64,000 nt of DNA, from contig OY759265.1 in NCBI GenBank assembly GCA_963662155.1, positions 10,179,693 to 10,243,692 on the forward strand, in the 5' to 3' direction. Each line of letters begins with the position of its first letter. The first letter of the stretch is position 1. The DNA is from Lamellibrachia columna (taxonomy: Eukaryota; Annelida; Polychaeta; Sabellida; Siboglinidae). The notes under the pieces are model-generated. The model worked only from the letters and a program-made list of their open reading frames with translations. It made no database searches and was not told the DNA's origin. This document shows, piece after piece, positions 47,801 through 59,203 of the stretch. The translations under genes were made by a program, and so were the position numbers.

Positions 47801-50800
47801 ACAGACGTGCAAGTGAAGGTATGGAACAACTGATAGTAATTATTGTTTCTTTCTTTTTTTTTATTATTTATGCTAAGATAAGGCTCTATAGATTCATCTG
47901 ACAACATAAAAATAAGTACATGTACACAATAAGTACATGTACACAATAAGTACATGTACACAATAAGTACATGTACACAATAAGTACATGTACACAATAA
48001 GTACATGTACACAATAAGTACATGTACACAATAAGTACATGTACACAATAAGTACATGTACATAATAAGTACATGTACACAATAAGTACATGTACACAAT
48101 AAGTACATGTACACAATAAGCTGATGCTGCCATAAGTTTGTATTTAAAGCTAGTTACATGCATGTGCAGTCCAGGATATTGTCAAAGTGGGGGTGCCGCT
48201 ATATTATGGCTGTCTACCAAACGTGTGATGTTCTGGTCACATAGTAGTCTGAAGGCATCTACCCTTAGCCAATAATTTCCCCAGCCGATGAGAGGACAGC
48301 AAAGTGAATATATAAATAAAATATGCAATCACTTGACAGGTGGACCTACAGACAGGCTCCCAGAGGCTGTCTCTGTCCAGAAGCAGCGCTGAACCTGTGG
48401 CACAGCTGGGATCTAGTCTCAGGATAGACGATGTCATCTACCACGAGGTGAAAGAACTCGGCACACACATGTGAGTATAAAGGTCAAATTTGCAAAACAA
48501 ATTTACATAATAGTAATGCATCACATTTGCGATGATGATGAATTCTTATATTTCATTGAATTCTGGCAGTGAGGTGGGAAATCTTGCTTTTTTCATCCAC
48601 AAGAAGCATATTTGTTTACATGTTTGGCACCAAAACAGGAAACAATAAACCAATATCAACCAACTACCAGATGATTACTAAAGGTTGTATGTCCCAATGT
48701 CGGACGGATCAAACATAGTGACACATGTAGGCTGCAAGATTCATAGATATGTTGATCAGTTTTGTTTTAATACCTTTTGTAGAACCATTACAAAACATTG
48801 ATTCTTCTATACATGAGTTAATATATTCAAATTGATTAATTCTGTCTTAACACAGTGCTACAACTCACTAACCTGTCCTAACAGACACTCAAGTTAACAA
48901 TATTTGTGCAAATTTAATAATGAAAGTTTCACAGACCTGTCTGGTCTGGATTGGCCTATCAGAACCCTAGTAAAGTAAATATCTATATATATCCTTTTCT
49001 GTTCCAGTCTAGTCTGTGCGGTTAGCTACACAAGCAATACAGGCGAGAAGATGTATTTTAGAAAATTCTTCAAATTCCAGGTAAGACAGAGTGAACATCC
49101 ATCTTGGTTGTATCGTTGCAGACTAAAGTATTTAGGATACCTAGGTTGACAATAAACCAACTCTGGACTGTGCTGTTTACATTCCGTACTGCAATATATG
49201 TTATGGATAGTATCTGAATCCTTGTTTATTTCAACAAACAAGAATATTGAAACAGTAACATCGTTAATACAGTGGCCTCTTGCTGTAAGGACTCCCAATG
49301 TAACAAACATCTGCTTAAAGGGAACAACTTTGAAATCCCCATTCTGGCTTGGCTGTTTTATATACCTATGGATATAACGAACATTCGATACATGGAACAG
49401 TATGGCCCACATCCCAACATGTTCCTTATAGTGAGAGTCTCCTGTACATTACATATTATTGGTAACAAACTGGTGAAACGGGGCAAAATGAAGTACCGTA
49501 TAAGAGCACTTGTGTTTAAAAGTTAAACGTAAAGTAAAGATAATGCTTCTGTCTGAGGAAAGAATATGAAGGTTACTAAAGCAGCCATTTCTGTGCATGA
49601 AGGTGTTGAAGCCACTGGACGTGAAGACAAAGTTCTACAATGCTGAGGTAAATGTCTTACTTTGTGCTACAGTAGTGGCATGATGGGAAATTATAATTCC
49701 TCATTCAGATGAAATGGTTACCCTGGTTGTTTGCAGGTCACTTGGTGTCTGTCCTTAAGAGTCATTAGCATAATATATCATTCTTTTCATTAGGGACTCT
49801 TTGTCAACGTTATCAGTTTTTACAACACAATATGTACACATATGGTGGCATTTACAACTGATGCTTCAAAGTAAAATGCCATTGAGTTGTTTGGTGAGAT
49901 AACTGGACAGTTGGCAGGGAAGAAGACTTTCACCTGCACACCTGGTGTTGGGACTTCCTATTAATGGTTAAGGTTCAGACTAGATTGTTTTTTTCTTGAA
50001 TATTTCGCTATTGTAAATGTAATTAATTTACACATTTCAAGATTATCATTGGATTCGCTTTAGTGTGAATGAACTGTTCCCGTGTAATGGCATATGTACT
50101 GCATGATCAATGTAAGGTGTGCATAAATTCATGAATTTGTGTGGTTTGATTGTATTTGTGACATATGCTGCTTGTAAAACGTATGTGACTTGGCATGATG
50201 GTTGGTGTTTGTGATGACTAATGTCATGATGCTTTACTGTTTGTCGTGCTCTTCTTTTCATGCAGGACTTTGTAGTAAGTTTCCGTGTTTCTTTGGCCGT
50301 CTAAATCACTGCTTGTCGTGTGTTATAGTTGAGTTCATGTTGTTTCACCTGCACTGTAGATAACTAAGTCAGTTTGCATTTCAACTAAATCTCTTTGTCA
50401 TCCCAAAATCACTGAAACACATTTAGTTATGTTGATTTATTTAGGGGCTTTGTAGATACAAAAAAAATTAATAATAAAAAAAAAAGTGAGAAGTGGGTGG
50501 GTCATGGGTCCACATGGATTAAAAAAATTCAAGGTATGCTTTTTAAAAGTTTTCTCCAGTTGAAATTTGGCAATAATCTGCTTTCCATTCACTGTATTGG
50601 CATTTGGCAATATGCATATGCAGTGCCAACGATTTATGTTTGTTTTTGGATGGGGGGTGGGTGAGTGGGGTCAATCCTATCCAATTTTTTTATATGTACA
50701 AAGTACCTTAGACTAAGCAGGTTAGACTGTGGCCTGTCAATCAAGAGATCATCTTGTAAGTTGTAACATCCGAAGCCTGGACAATTATATTCACTCCACA

Positions 50801-53800
50801 TTACCCACTTCACTCAACTGTATAAATAAGGGACATTTTGCCACTTAGGGTTTACCTGCGTTACACTGGCTATCTTGCATCACATACAGGGGGAGGTAAA
50901 TTATCATCCTCAAGGTGAAGGAAACTAGAATTAGGCCTAGGTGGTCTAATTTTTTATTATTTATTTTTCAAATTAGAGCTTGTCAATAATTGCAGCTGTA
51001 TAGCTTGATTTTTTAAAGCTTTCGTAATATCATCTTGTAATATAATAGTATGAACTTGTACATTTTGCTATGCACCATCTATCTAATGGATATTTACATC
51101 ATGATTTAGTACAGTTCAGTCAAGACTTACTGATAGACAAAGACACACAGGAAAAATAACCATGCAACTCAATGGACATGGTAAACTGTTGATTTTGGGA
51201 TAACAGTTATTTATCTGAAATGTAAGCACTGACTTTGAATCCATGAACTCAAATATACATTCGTTTGCCACCAAATATACTGTCTAACACTTGATTACGG
51301 GTGTCGGGTTGAATTTGATTAGTATTATTTTAGGGCTGTAAGCACAATACACTGCATCGTGATATTTGTGTCACGATATGATGCATATCGCGATACACCA
51401 TTGTAAAGACAATTTATTTGTGCCATGTTACACAGCTGTAAATTTCTACTGAAAACACAATGTTCAGAAAAAAATTCTAATAACTTAAACTAGTTGTGTC
51501 TCTAACGCGAGACCAAGCGATATTTCAACAGGCAGCAAGCAAGACAATTTCCAAGGCTTGCTTTTAACATAATTTCAGCACGATGAAACTTTGGAAAATA
51601 TATTTATATGTATCGCGATTCTTGTAAAATATATTGAGTATTGCATCATGGAAAAGCATCAGGATTCATTGATGCATCGATGAATCATTACAGCCCTATT
51701 TATTTATTTATTTTTTGTAACTATCACATTTGTAACTACCAAAAGTAACTGGGACAAACAAAAGTAACTGGGACAAACAAAAGTGTACAATGTGTGTTTA
51801 TGAGCTCAGTTTGATTTGTGCTAAAAATAATTTATAAATTGTTCTTAATAATTTGCTAATAATGACAAGTGTATAGCAGTGCATATCACTACTGTCTCCA
51901 TGTTTGTTTCAATATTCCATTTGACAAAAAGGAAGATTGTTAAGAAACCTTGACCAGTTACAGTAGGGTCCCTACTTTGAAGCGTTGACATTTTACTAAC
52001 CATTTACTAAACATAGCCTTTTTAAAGAAACAATGTTCTCTTTTTCAAGGAGGAACATTGTTAAGAAAATAGTAGGATAATCTGTGGTCCTAGCTTGCTC
52101 TATCCCAGTTATATCCTTGTCATAGATCCACAGATTGTGTTTTGTTTAGGGTTGAAGTTATTGCAGATAATTAGCTATTATTGTCATCATAAAAACACTT
52201 AAAATGTTCTTTATCATTACATATCATCATTATAATTTCATTACCGTTGTGGTGGCAATGGTTGGAATCCTGGTCTAGCAGTTGCATTAAGTGTGGCAGA
52301 GGTAAATTGCATACGATTACAAAGTAGATTCTTTTAGAATGGTGGTTTTGTTTTGATTTGTTTTATTTCATGGTCATTTGGTTTGTTTTATTTTAATTTG
52401 GTTTATTTTAAAGTTTTTTTAGCATAAAGTTACTTTGACCGTTATATTGTGCACGTTGCCATGGGGCATGATGTGTAGGCAAAGTTAAGGTATCTTAGCC
52501 AGTCTCATGCCTCTGTTATTATTGAAATGATGTTGCTTATATGCCTGAATAATGGTCACTGTCAACATTCTGATCATATGTGTTAAATAAATATGTGCTG
52601 CCAAACACAACTGATCGTGTCTAATTTAAAAAGCCCGAAATAGCAGCTATTTGATGGATTTATTATCTTTTGCTTGTTTTCCTCCTTGGTTTAGTGTATA
52701 TTATTATGCTATATTATTATGTTATTGTGTTGGTGGGAACATTATCAACATAATCGCTTCAGATACTTAAACTGGCTGTATGGTACACATATAGCAGTTA
52801 TGTTATCATTACCATGAGGAGATGCCCCGTAGATTTCTATTAGTTGCACCATTGACTGTACTGCATAGTTATTGAACAACGCCAGAGTGCTCTGCCTGTA
52901 AGTGAAAAGCACAGTCACTATATAGTGTATTGTAAGTTTGTGGAGGTATCTCATGAAACGTAGAAGGATCATGCAGCACGTTTATTTTGTCACACATGAT
53001 AGTTTATTCATTTATTCATTATGTGTTCTGCACCATATAAACACTTCTAGTTCAGTGACATTTCTCATTGTAGTGTTAAAGTCTAGTAGTTTTGCAGTTA
53101 ATTGCCTTGAAATTATCACCATTAAAAAGTACAAGTATTTCCTTTCCTAGTGAAACTACCAATACCTGCCATAATATCACATTTGTATTAACATATTTAA
53201 AATATTATGTTATAAAAAGAGACAGCCATAATCTTAAACAGAATGTTGACTAGTTGTCTGATTAGGCTGTATGCTTGGATTCTATTTTTAATAAAAAATA
53301 CTTGTAAAAATTGTGTTAAAACATCAAACTGGGTGAGATTATAATTGAAGGAATAAATTAAATAACCAGTGTCACTTTCTGTTTATCTTACTGTGTGACT
53401 ACAATGACCTTGACCTTGTTTAGTCGGATGAAGTGTACCTGGAGGCTCAGATCAAGAACATTACTCCGAGTCCCATCTTCATGGAGAGAGTCGTCCTGGA
53501 CCCGTCTCCCCAGTACACAGTCCAGGAGCTCAACTCACAGGGCTCAAAGGACGGGTAAGAGCGCTTTGTGAATATCACACACTGCAGCCTTTACAACTCC
53601 CTCCTTAATTGATTTAACCCATTAAAATTCTGAATTTTTATTATTAGATCGGGTAACTTGTGGAGGTATGAATAGACTTGTACTATAGTATATATGATGA
53701 CCACTTTTGCCATTTTTTTTGCAAACTTTTGACAGGTCCCAGTCAAAAATAATATCTGATGAATTCACCAAAACTAAATAACGCATTTGTACAAACAAAC

Positions 53801-55286
53801 TAACATGTCGTAGTGGATACTAGATAGGTTTGTCTGAAATTATACCAGTTAAAAAATATAATTGAGCAAGGACTTTTAAATAGAATTGAGCAAGGACCTT
53901 TAAATGCTGTCAGTGGTGAGTTTTATTGATAGTGGAAGTCTGGTGTAAGTTGAAAAAAACTGATAAATATGTGATGTTGACAGAGAGTCGGGGAGCGTGT
54001 TTGGCATGGCCAACTACATGAATCCACTGGACGTGCGCCAGTACCTGTATTGTCTGACGCCGCGGCCTGAGATCTGTGCCGATCCTCGCACCATGAAGGG
54101 CGTGACAAACATTGGCAAACTGGACATTGTATGGAAGACAAACATGGGCGAGAAAGGGCGCTTACAAACCAGCGCCCTCCAGAGGGTGGTAGGTATTCGG
54201 AAAGGGTGGTGTTCTAAATTTACCTCTGACAATGTTGGCATTATGGAAAAAAACCTGGGTTTTTAATTTTTTTTTTATATATGACTAATTATATTTATAT
54301 ATATATATATATATACTATTTAACTTCATTTTTTTATTATTATACAGATAAGTATTCAGATCTCATCTTCTATAGTACCCGTGATAATAATAAATTAGGC
54401 ATTTATAACGTGACATGTATCCAGATAAAAATCTACTCAAAGGCACTCACATCATGTTGACAGCTTATACAGTCAGTGTGGAATGTCATACAGGAAAAAC
54501 TTGAATGAACTTGGTCTGAATTTATAACCGGGTAATTATATTTCACCCCATTTTTTATTGTTATTACTTTAATAGACAGTAAAAAAATCCTACAAAATAC
54601 ACAAACATTATCAAAATTCTATCCAGTTTTAAAGGTGAATTACATATTCATATAGCTCAAAAGATCACAAATCAATGTGCTTAAGATATTTTTTATTAAT
54701 AAGTTTGGAAACTAAAAAATCAGTTATCTTAGTAAATATTAATTATATTATAAATATCATATAGGCAGCAGGATTTCATATGGCCAATTCGCACATATTA
54801 AAGGCTTTAAAAACTTTGCATGTTGGTATTAGCAAATTCTACTACTACATGTGTGTCACTAGTTATTTTGTGCTACATGTGCAGTTTTCTTGTCATGGAA
54901 AGGAATGTAAAAATAAATTAACATATACCACTCCTGCTTGGGCAGTATCGGTCACTGAGAGTCCAGTTCTACGGTACTGTCCTTTTCCTGCCATCTTTAG
55001 CCACATGCCATTTTAATTTAATAACCATAAGACAATGACCATGACCAGTTACATGCATTCCTCTAGTCTTTCTACACGTTACGTTTGCAGGCTCCTGGTT
55101 ATGGTGACATTCGGTTGACAGTCACCTCTGTGCCAGATGCCATCCAGGTGGAGAAGGTGTTTGGTTTGCAAGCAACAGTCACTAATTGCTGGTAATTATT
55201 GCGACTAATGGTTCAACTGTTCACGCTGCCTTGAATAAAATAAAATAACTTATGCAAGAAATAAGCTACATATATATTTATATATG

Positions 55287-55318
<32 letters not shown>

Positions 55319-56357
55319 CATAACAACAACGTCAATATTCATAAACATAACGTCAACATTATTTTTCAAAAATAAAATCACACTTTGTACCTAGAACTGT
55401 GCCTATTTCTGGCATATATATATATATATCTTTGAAAAATAATGTTGATGTTGTTTATGAATATTGACGTTGCTGTTCAGATCATTAGTTGCTGTTCTGT
55501 CAACAGTTTCGAATGTGTGCGCAAAGTTTATCAAGATGTTCACAAGATCACCTGGTGGGCATTAACATCCAATGTACTCATTTCAGTGAGTATCAAGGGT
55601 GCAGTTAAATTTAATGGATCACAAGATCTTGTTTTGGGCAAGTTTCAGCTGTCTACTGTCATCTTAGCTCCATGACAACATGAACTGAGATGTTTTCCAT
55701 ATGTTGTGACAGTGAGCGGACGATGGACCTCGTTCTACAGATTGTCAACAACCCGAGTGGTGCCGGTGGAGGTACCGGCGGTGGGGGAACCGCATGCAAC
55801 CCTGGGCTGTTGTGGTGTGGGATCTCAGGCAGACAGCTGGGGAAGGTGGAACCCAACACTTCCATCATCCTTGATCTCAAGATGATTGCCCTGCAGCCGG
55901 GCCTACAGGTGAGGTTTTGGGTAACAGACCCCAGAATCTGCAGTGTAGAACCCATACTGTCATTACAGTGGCTGTTCCACAGTCAATTTAACGTTAGAAG
56001 TTAATTAGTGGAGATTATTACATATGCATGAACGTCACAACTGTGTTTCCAGAGATGACTGTTGTTAAGAAGACATAGGTTCTGTTTAGTTTAGAACATG
56101 TGTCTATGAGGAGCACACAGCCTTTGGGAGACATGGTTTTATGTAATCCTAAAGTAGAATGTTCTGTAAGCCATTGCTGTATACCACCCTCCAGTGTTTC
56201 ATGTGTGTAGCACATCAATTGATTAACATTATTTGGTTTGTTGCAGAGCATCAGTGGGCTTCGGCTGACTGACACGTTCCTCAACCGGACCTATGAACAT
56301 GATGAGATTGCACAAGTATTTGTATATAACCAGGACAGTGACGCCACAAGTAGCTGA
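44828..56357 (+). CDS. TRAPPC13: TRAPPC13: TRAPP complex subunit 13, complete
   Basis: Exons: 44828-44870, 46383-46551, 47734-47818, 48340-48470, 49008-49080, 49603-49647, 53424-53554, 53984-54188, 55091-55191, 55713-55908, 56247-56357 (stop TGA). All phases agree; 1290 nt, 429 residues (human about 417). It begins '[20 protein letters not shown]' and keeps 'LLTLPQNFG', '[18 protein letters not shown]', '[20 protein letters not shown]', '[15 protein letters not shown]', '[20 protein letters not shown]', '[11 protein letters not shown]' and '[10 protein letters not shown]'. The family (DUF974) is a soluble metazoan TRAPP subunit in ER-Golgi trafficking, built of beta-sandwich domains. Residues about 342-361 form a glycine-rich insertion not present in the human protein as I recall it. 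Its start faces TRIM23 across 423 bp. Confidence 0.97.
45105..45260 (+). mobile_element. tRNA-derived SINE-like sequence
   Basis: An A-box-like gcggtggtagaacg and a B-box-like gggattcgaaacc are about 45 bp apart, followed by 'cttgggcagtttcgtttacc', which recurs at 18770 and, weaker, at 50770. TRAPPC13 intron 1. Confidence 0.6.
45395..45480 (+). repeat. Interspersed repeat piece, second copy of 40465-40535
   Basis: ttggactctcgataagccaa then tggcttccttgtccac and ggatggcaactctt. Similar in order and orientation to the copy in TRIM23 intron 2. Confidence 0.6.
46811..47362. mobile_element. pogo/Tigger-like MITE, 552 bp, second copy
   Basis: Starts tacagtcgcacctcgttatt and ends ataacgaggctcgactata. 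Internal sequence matches the element at 15422-16420 in reverse orientation and has lost nearly half of it. It sits in TRAPPC13 intron 2. Confidence 0.85.
47912..48119. repeat. 17-bp minisatellite, about 12 copies, with palindromic core
   Basis: Unit aagtacatgtacacaat. The core gtacatgtac is a perfect 10-bp palindrome. Almost no variation (one t for c near 48062). TRAPPC13 intron 3, about 95 bp after exon 3. Confidence 0.95.
50266..50274 (+). other. TRAPPC13: Candidate 9-nt microexon of TRAPPC13
   Basis: gctcttcttttcatgcag / GACTTTGTA / gtaagt: a strong pyrimidine tract and a consensus donor around nine bases that would add Asp-Phe-Val in frame between exon 6 (..FYNAE) and exon 7 (SDEVYLEAQ..). 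Human TRAPPC13 has a few extra residues (SDLSSV) at this very junction, from memory. Inclusion is optional for the frame. Confidence 0.55.
50700..50835 (+). mobile_element. SINE-like fragment
   Basis: 'ccgaagcctggacaattata' followed by 'ttcactccacattaccc' and 'caactgtataaataaggg' resembles the body of the SINE-like sequences at 18770 and 45180. TRAPPC13 intron 6. Confidence 0.4.
51331..51698. mobile_element. hAT-like MITE, 368 bp
   Basis: tagggctgtaa at 51331 and ttacagcccta ending at 51698 are perfect 11-bp inverted ends. Next to them gcatcgtgat and gatgcatcga repeats add a longer imperfect fold. Flanks are AT-rich, so the 8-bp target duplication cannot be fixed. TRAPPC13 intron 6. Confidence 0.8.
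51699..53423. other. TRAPPC13 intron 6, remainder
   Basis: No exon, RNA gene or clear element seen. A 19-bp aaaagtaactgggacaaac duplication lies near 51739-51780. Confidence 0.5.
54286..54317. repeat. AT microsatellite
   Basis: (TA)n run in TRAPPC13 intron 8. Confidence 0.85.
55270..55477. repeat. Long hairpin-forming inverted repeat with AT microsatellites
   Basis: 55322-55370 (aacaacaacgtcaatattca .. atttttcaaa) and 55431-55477 (tttgaaaaataatgttgatg .. gacgttgctgtt) are inverted, about 46 bp per arm with few mismatches, around a 60-bp loop containing (AT)n. Another (AT)n block precedes it. TRAPPC13 intron 9. Confidence 0.88.
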
Positions 56358-57990
56358 CATGTCTGGATGGGCTCTCATCAGCAACAACATTGTTTAGTCT
56401 TATCGCCCAACATCCAAGCATTGCCATAGCAATGCTTTGCTGATGTGTGAGCGAATGGAAGAGGGAGAAGAACAAGCAAACCCATGAAGATTGATCATTA
56501 GCCTTTCATGTTCAGTTTCTAACTGGCTTGCTTACAAAGTGTCAGTTCCTACTGCGCAAGTTCATTCAGCTGTGATTACATGGAACATGTTGTTGGCAGC
56601 CACCACTTGGAAATGGCCAAATGTATCCGTCTGTTTTTCCCACATAAGTATATATGACCAGCCTCTGTAATTCAGCCACCCTTCTAATCAGGCCACTTTA
56701 TTTCAGTCACTTGAGTGGTCGCTTTAGATGAGTTCTGTACTTGGAAGTTAACCTGTGATCTATTTTTGCCATCAGATCCATGTTAAGCACATAGAGTGAT
56801 TATTGGGGTACCTTGTGTTCTCTTTACAATGTGACATGTTCGGTGCATCAAACATGTTGTAAAGCAAGGCTTTTCATAACAGGTTTGCTATTGTTTGAAT
56901 TGGATCCCTGGTATTTCCACAACAAATTACTCGTGTAGAGGGACATAATGTTGCAGAACTTTATTGTATATTATTATATATAATATATATAATATGTACA
57001 GGCTAGTCTTGATGTTTTAACCATTGTAGCATCTCTTGGTGATCATTTGTATATAAATCAACTAATTTATGTCAGTGAACAAGTGTTTGCATTGGTTCTG
57101 CTGTATATTAAGTATTGACAACTATGTCTACAGCAACTACACAAGAGGTAGAAATGTGTGCCTTCTTCACTGAAATTATACACAGGAGATGTAACCTGCA
57201 GATCTTTCATCACTAAAATGGAATTACACAGATTTAATCCTCATATAAAGTATTATCAACCAGACTCTGGCTGCAGCAAAGGCTGGACTAAAACGGCTAC
57301 ATTCACATGCACACATAAAGTACAATACTATAAAGTACCATGAAATACGTGCAATCGTCAACTTATTCAAGCTGTATTTACAAAAATACAAATATAATAT
57401 ATGAAAGTTAAATACCTTATATCTAAACATATATCATTCTTAAAATATAATCTATGTATAATACTTTACAGGCACTCTGTCCCATCAGTAACATAAAATG
57501 GCCTCTTCCATCATACATAAATTGAGAACTTATATACAACCACGAGAAAGTGGTGCTGATTTACAACCTATTCTTGTCATACAATGAAACCAATGCAATG
57601 GACTCTCGTTTATCTGCACACTCTGGTTCCTGGTGGTTTTGGCTGGATTAATGAATCATGAAGATTGTTTTCACAAAAACGTACTGATTACTGAAGAATA
57701 CGGACTTTCAAATAACGGATAAACAAGACACGACTGTAAACATTTCCATGAATTCCACAAAGCATATAATGTTGAAAAGTTGTAAAAAAAAACGGTATTC
57801 CATACAAATTATTGTACATAAATGCGAACTACAAAGATTTCATGAATTGATGAGAACCTTTGTGAAACTAACAGACCAATAGTCTCGGGATAGGAACAGT
57901 TTGTGGAACAAGCTTGAAACTCCACAATGAACTGTGCCAACTTGAGAGAAGACTAGTAGTTGTGGTGGGATGTTCTCGGAAGTAATCGGC
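56358..57990. other. Tail-to-tail interval: 3' UTRs of TRAPPC13 and CENPC
   Basis: No further gene. Both 3' ends lie here, but no classical AATAAA is well placed for either. A pogo-like remnant occupies 57594-57739. Short (TA)n blocks lie near 56975-56996. Confidence 0.5.
57594..57739. mobile_element. Small Tigger/pogo-like MITE, about 146 bp
   Basis: tgcaatggactctcgtttat at the left and ataaacaagacacgactgta at the right are imperfect inverted ends of the Tigger/pogo type. Different from the 15.4-kb and 46.8-kb family. Confidence 0.6.
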
Positions 57991-59203
57991 TCATTGCTTC
58001 AGCTGGAAAAACCACACTTTGCTGTCTTCGTTGCGCAGGTTCGTCAAGTTGTAGGTGTTGCCTGAAATCATGAATCAAATATACATAAAACTCATGTATA
58101 ACTGAGACAAGCCATTTCGCATGGATTACCCATATTCAATACGGATGCTAGGAGAAATACGGCCATATTTTTGGAAAAATCTAGTGATAAAGTAATAAAA
58201 TCGAATAAGTTTTGATGCCTGCATTGAAAGTAGGCAGATTTAGGGCAAAACCTACTGGATTTTGTTTTACGTACACTCGATCGGAATGCTACAGGTCGGT
58301 TAAACCAATACAATTATTTTTACAAATTTATACAGAATTTCGAAAATGCAGAGTTCAACCAGACCAAAATAGACATTTGATGTAAATTACGAAAAGCAAT
58401 GCCACAGGCACGAACAGCTCCATTCTAAAAGTAAGAAATATAGACTAGATAAATTTCTCTAAGACACCAGTTTCAAGGTGGCAGTAGGGGTTTTCCTCGT
58501 GTGTGTGTATGTGCATGGACTACTGACCCTGGGGAACAAAGAAGACGTCGCCTGTCTCCAGCACCGAGGTAGTCTTGTGGATTGTCACGGCCAGCTTGCC
58601 CTGCTTTATGATGAACACCTGAGGACATCAGTCACCACTAGTAAAGCCCCATGTTACATGACATCTATGAACTTTTAACAGCTGACCATGTATTAGACAC
58701 ATGGAACATGCATTCTTCATGGCATCACAAGTAATCAGAATTAAGATCTAGGTCGCAGTGTCACTCATGTAAACTCACACGAAATTGTTGTTGCGTATTA
58801 TCGCGCAACAGTCACACAATAAATTGGGGGGGAATCGTTCATGATAAACCGGCCTTAAGATAACTTCTATTTGATATTGCAATCAAATTGTTTTCTCACA
58901 TAAAACAATGAAGGATGATTTTGTAATAAGTCTGCTGGGAAAGTTATAACAAAATTGTTTTGGTAGCTTTTAACAGTATCGTTTAGGTCCTTGGACATCA
59001 ACAGGACACCATTGTGGGCATGCTAACCATGGTGTCATGACGAACATAGTGTGTGCCCTTCTCCTGTAGGGGACGCAGTATGAGCTGGCCAATTGAGAAA
59101 GCCTTCTGATTGAGCGCCTTGCACAGAATGAGCGGGTCGGTGTCAGACGGCTCCTTGCCAGTCGGCCCGCAGAAGTTGAACGCATCCTTCGACTTGATGC
59201 ATT
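57991..59203 (-). CDS. CENPC: CENP-C cupin (dimerisation) domain, last three exons
   Basis: Exon 59203-59028 ends 'GQLILRPLQEKGTHYVRHDT'. Exon 58618-58528 reads 'VFIIKQGKLAVTIHKTTSVL' then 'ETGDVFFVPQG'. Exon 58061-57991 reads 'NTYNLTNLRNEDSKVWFFQL' then KQ and TGA. 'GD-FFVP-GN-Y-I-NL-NE' is the conserved cupin barrel end of metazoan and fungal CENP-C/Mif2. Metal-binding cupin residues are not expected in this family. The protein ends right after the barrel. Confidence 0.96.

Noticed and set aside
47764..48163. Minus ORFs rich in '[16 protein letters not shown]'
   Set aside because: They are frames of the 17-bp minisatellite. Hydrophobicity is accidental.
49268..49445. Possible pogo-like element (tacagtggcctcttgctgta)
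   Set aside because: The left end looks like a Tigger terminus, but no matching inverted right end was found.
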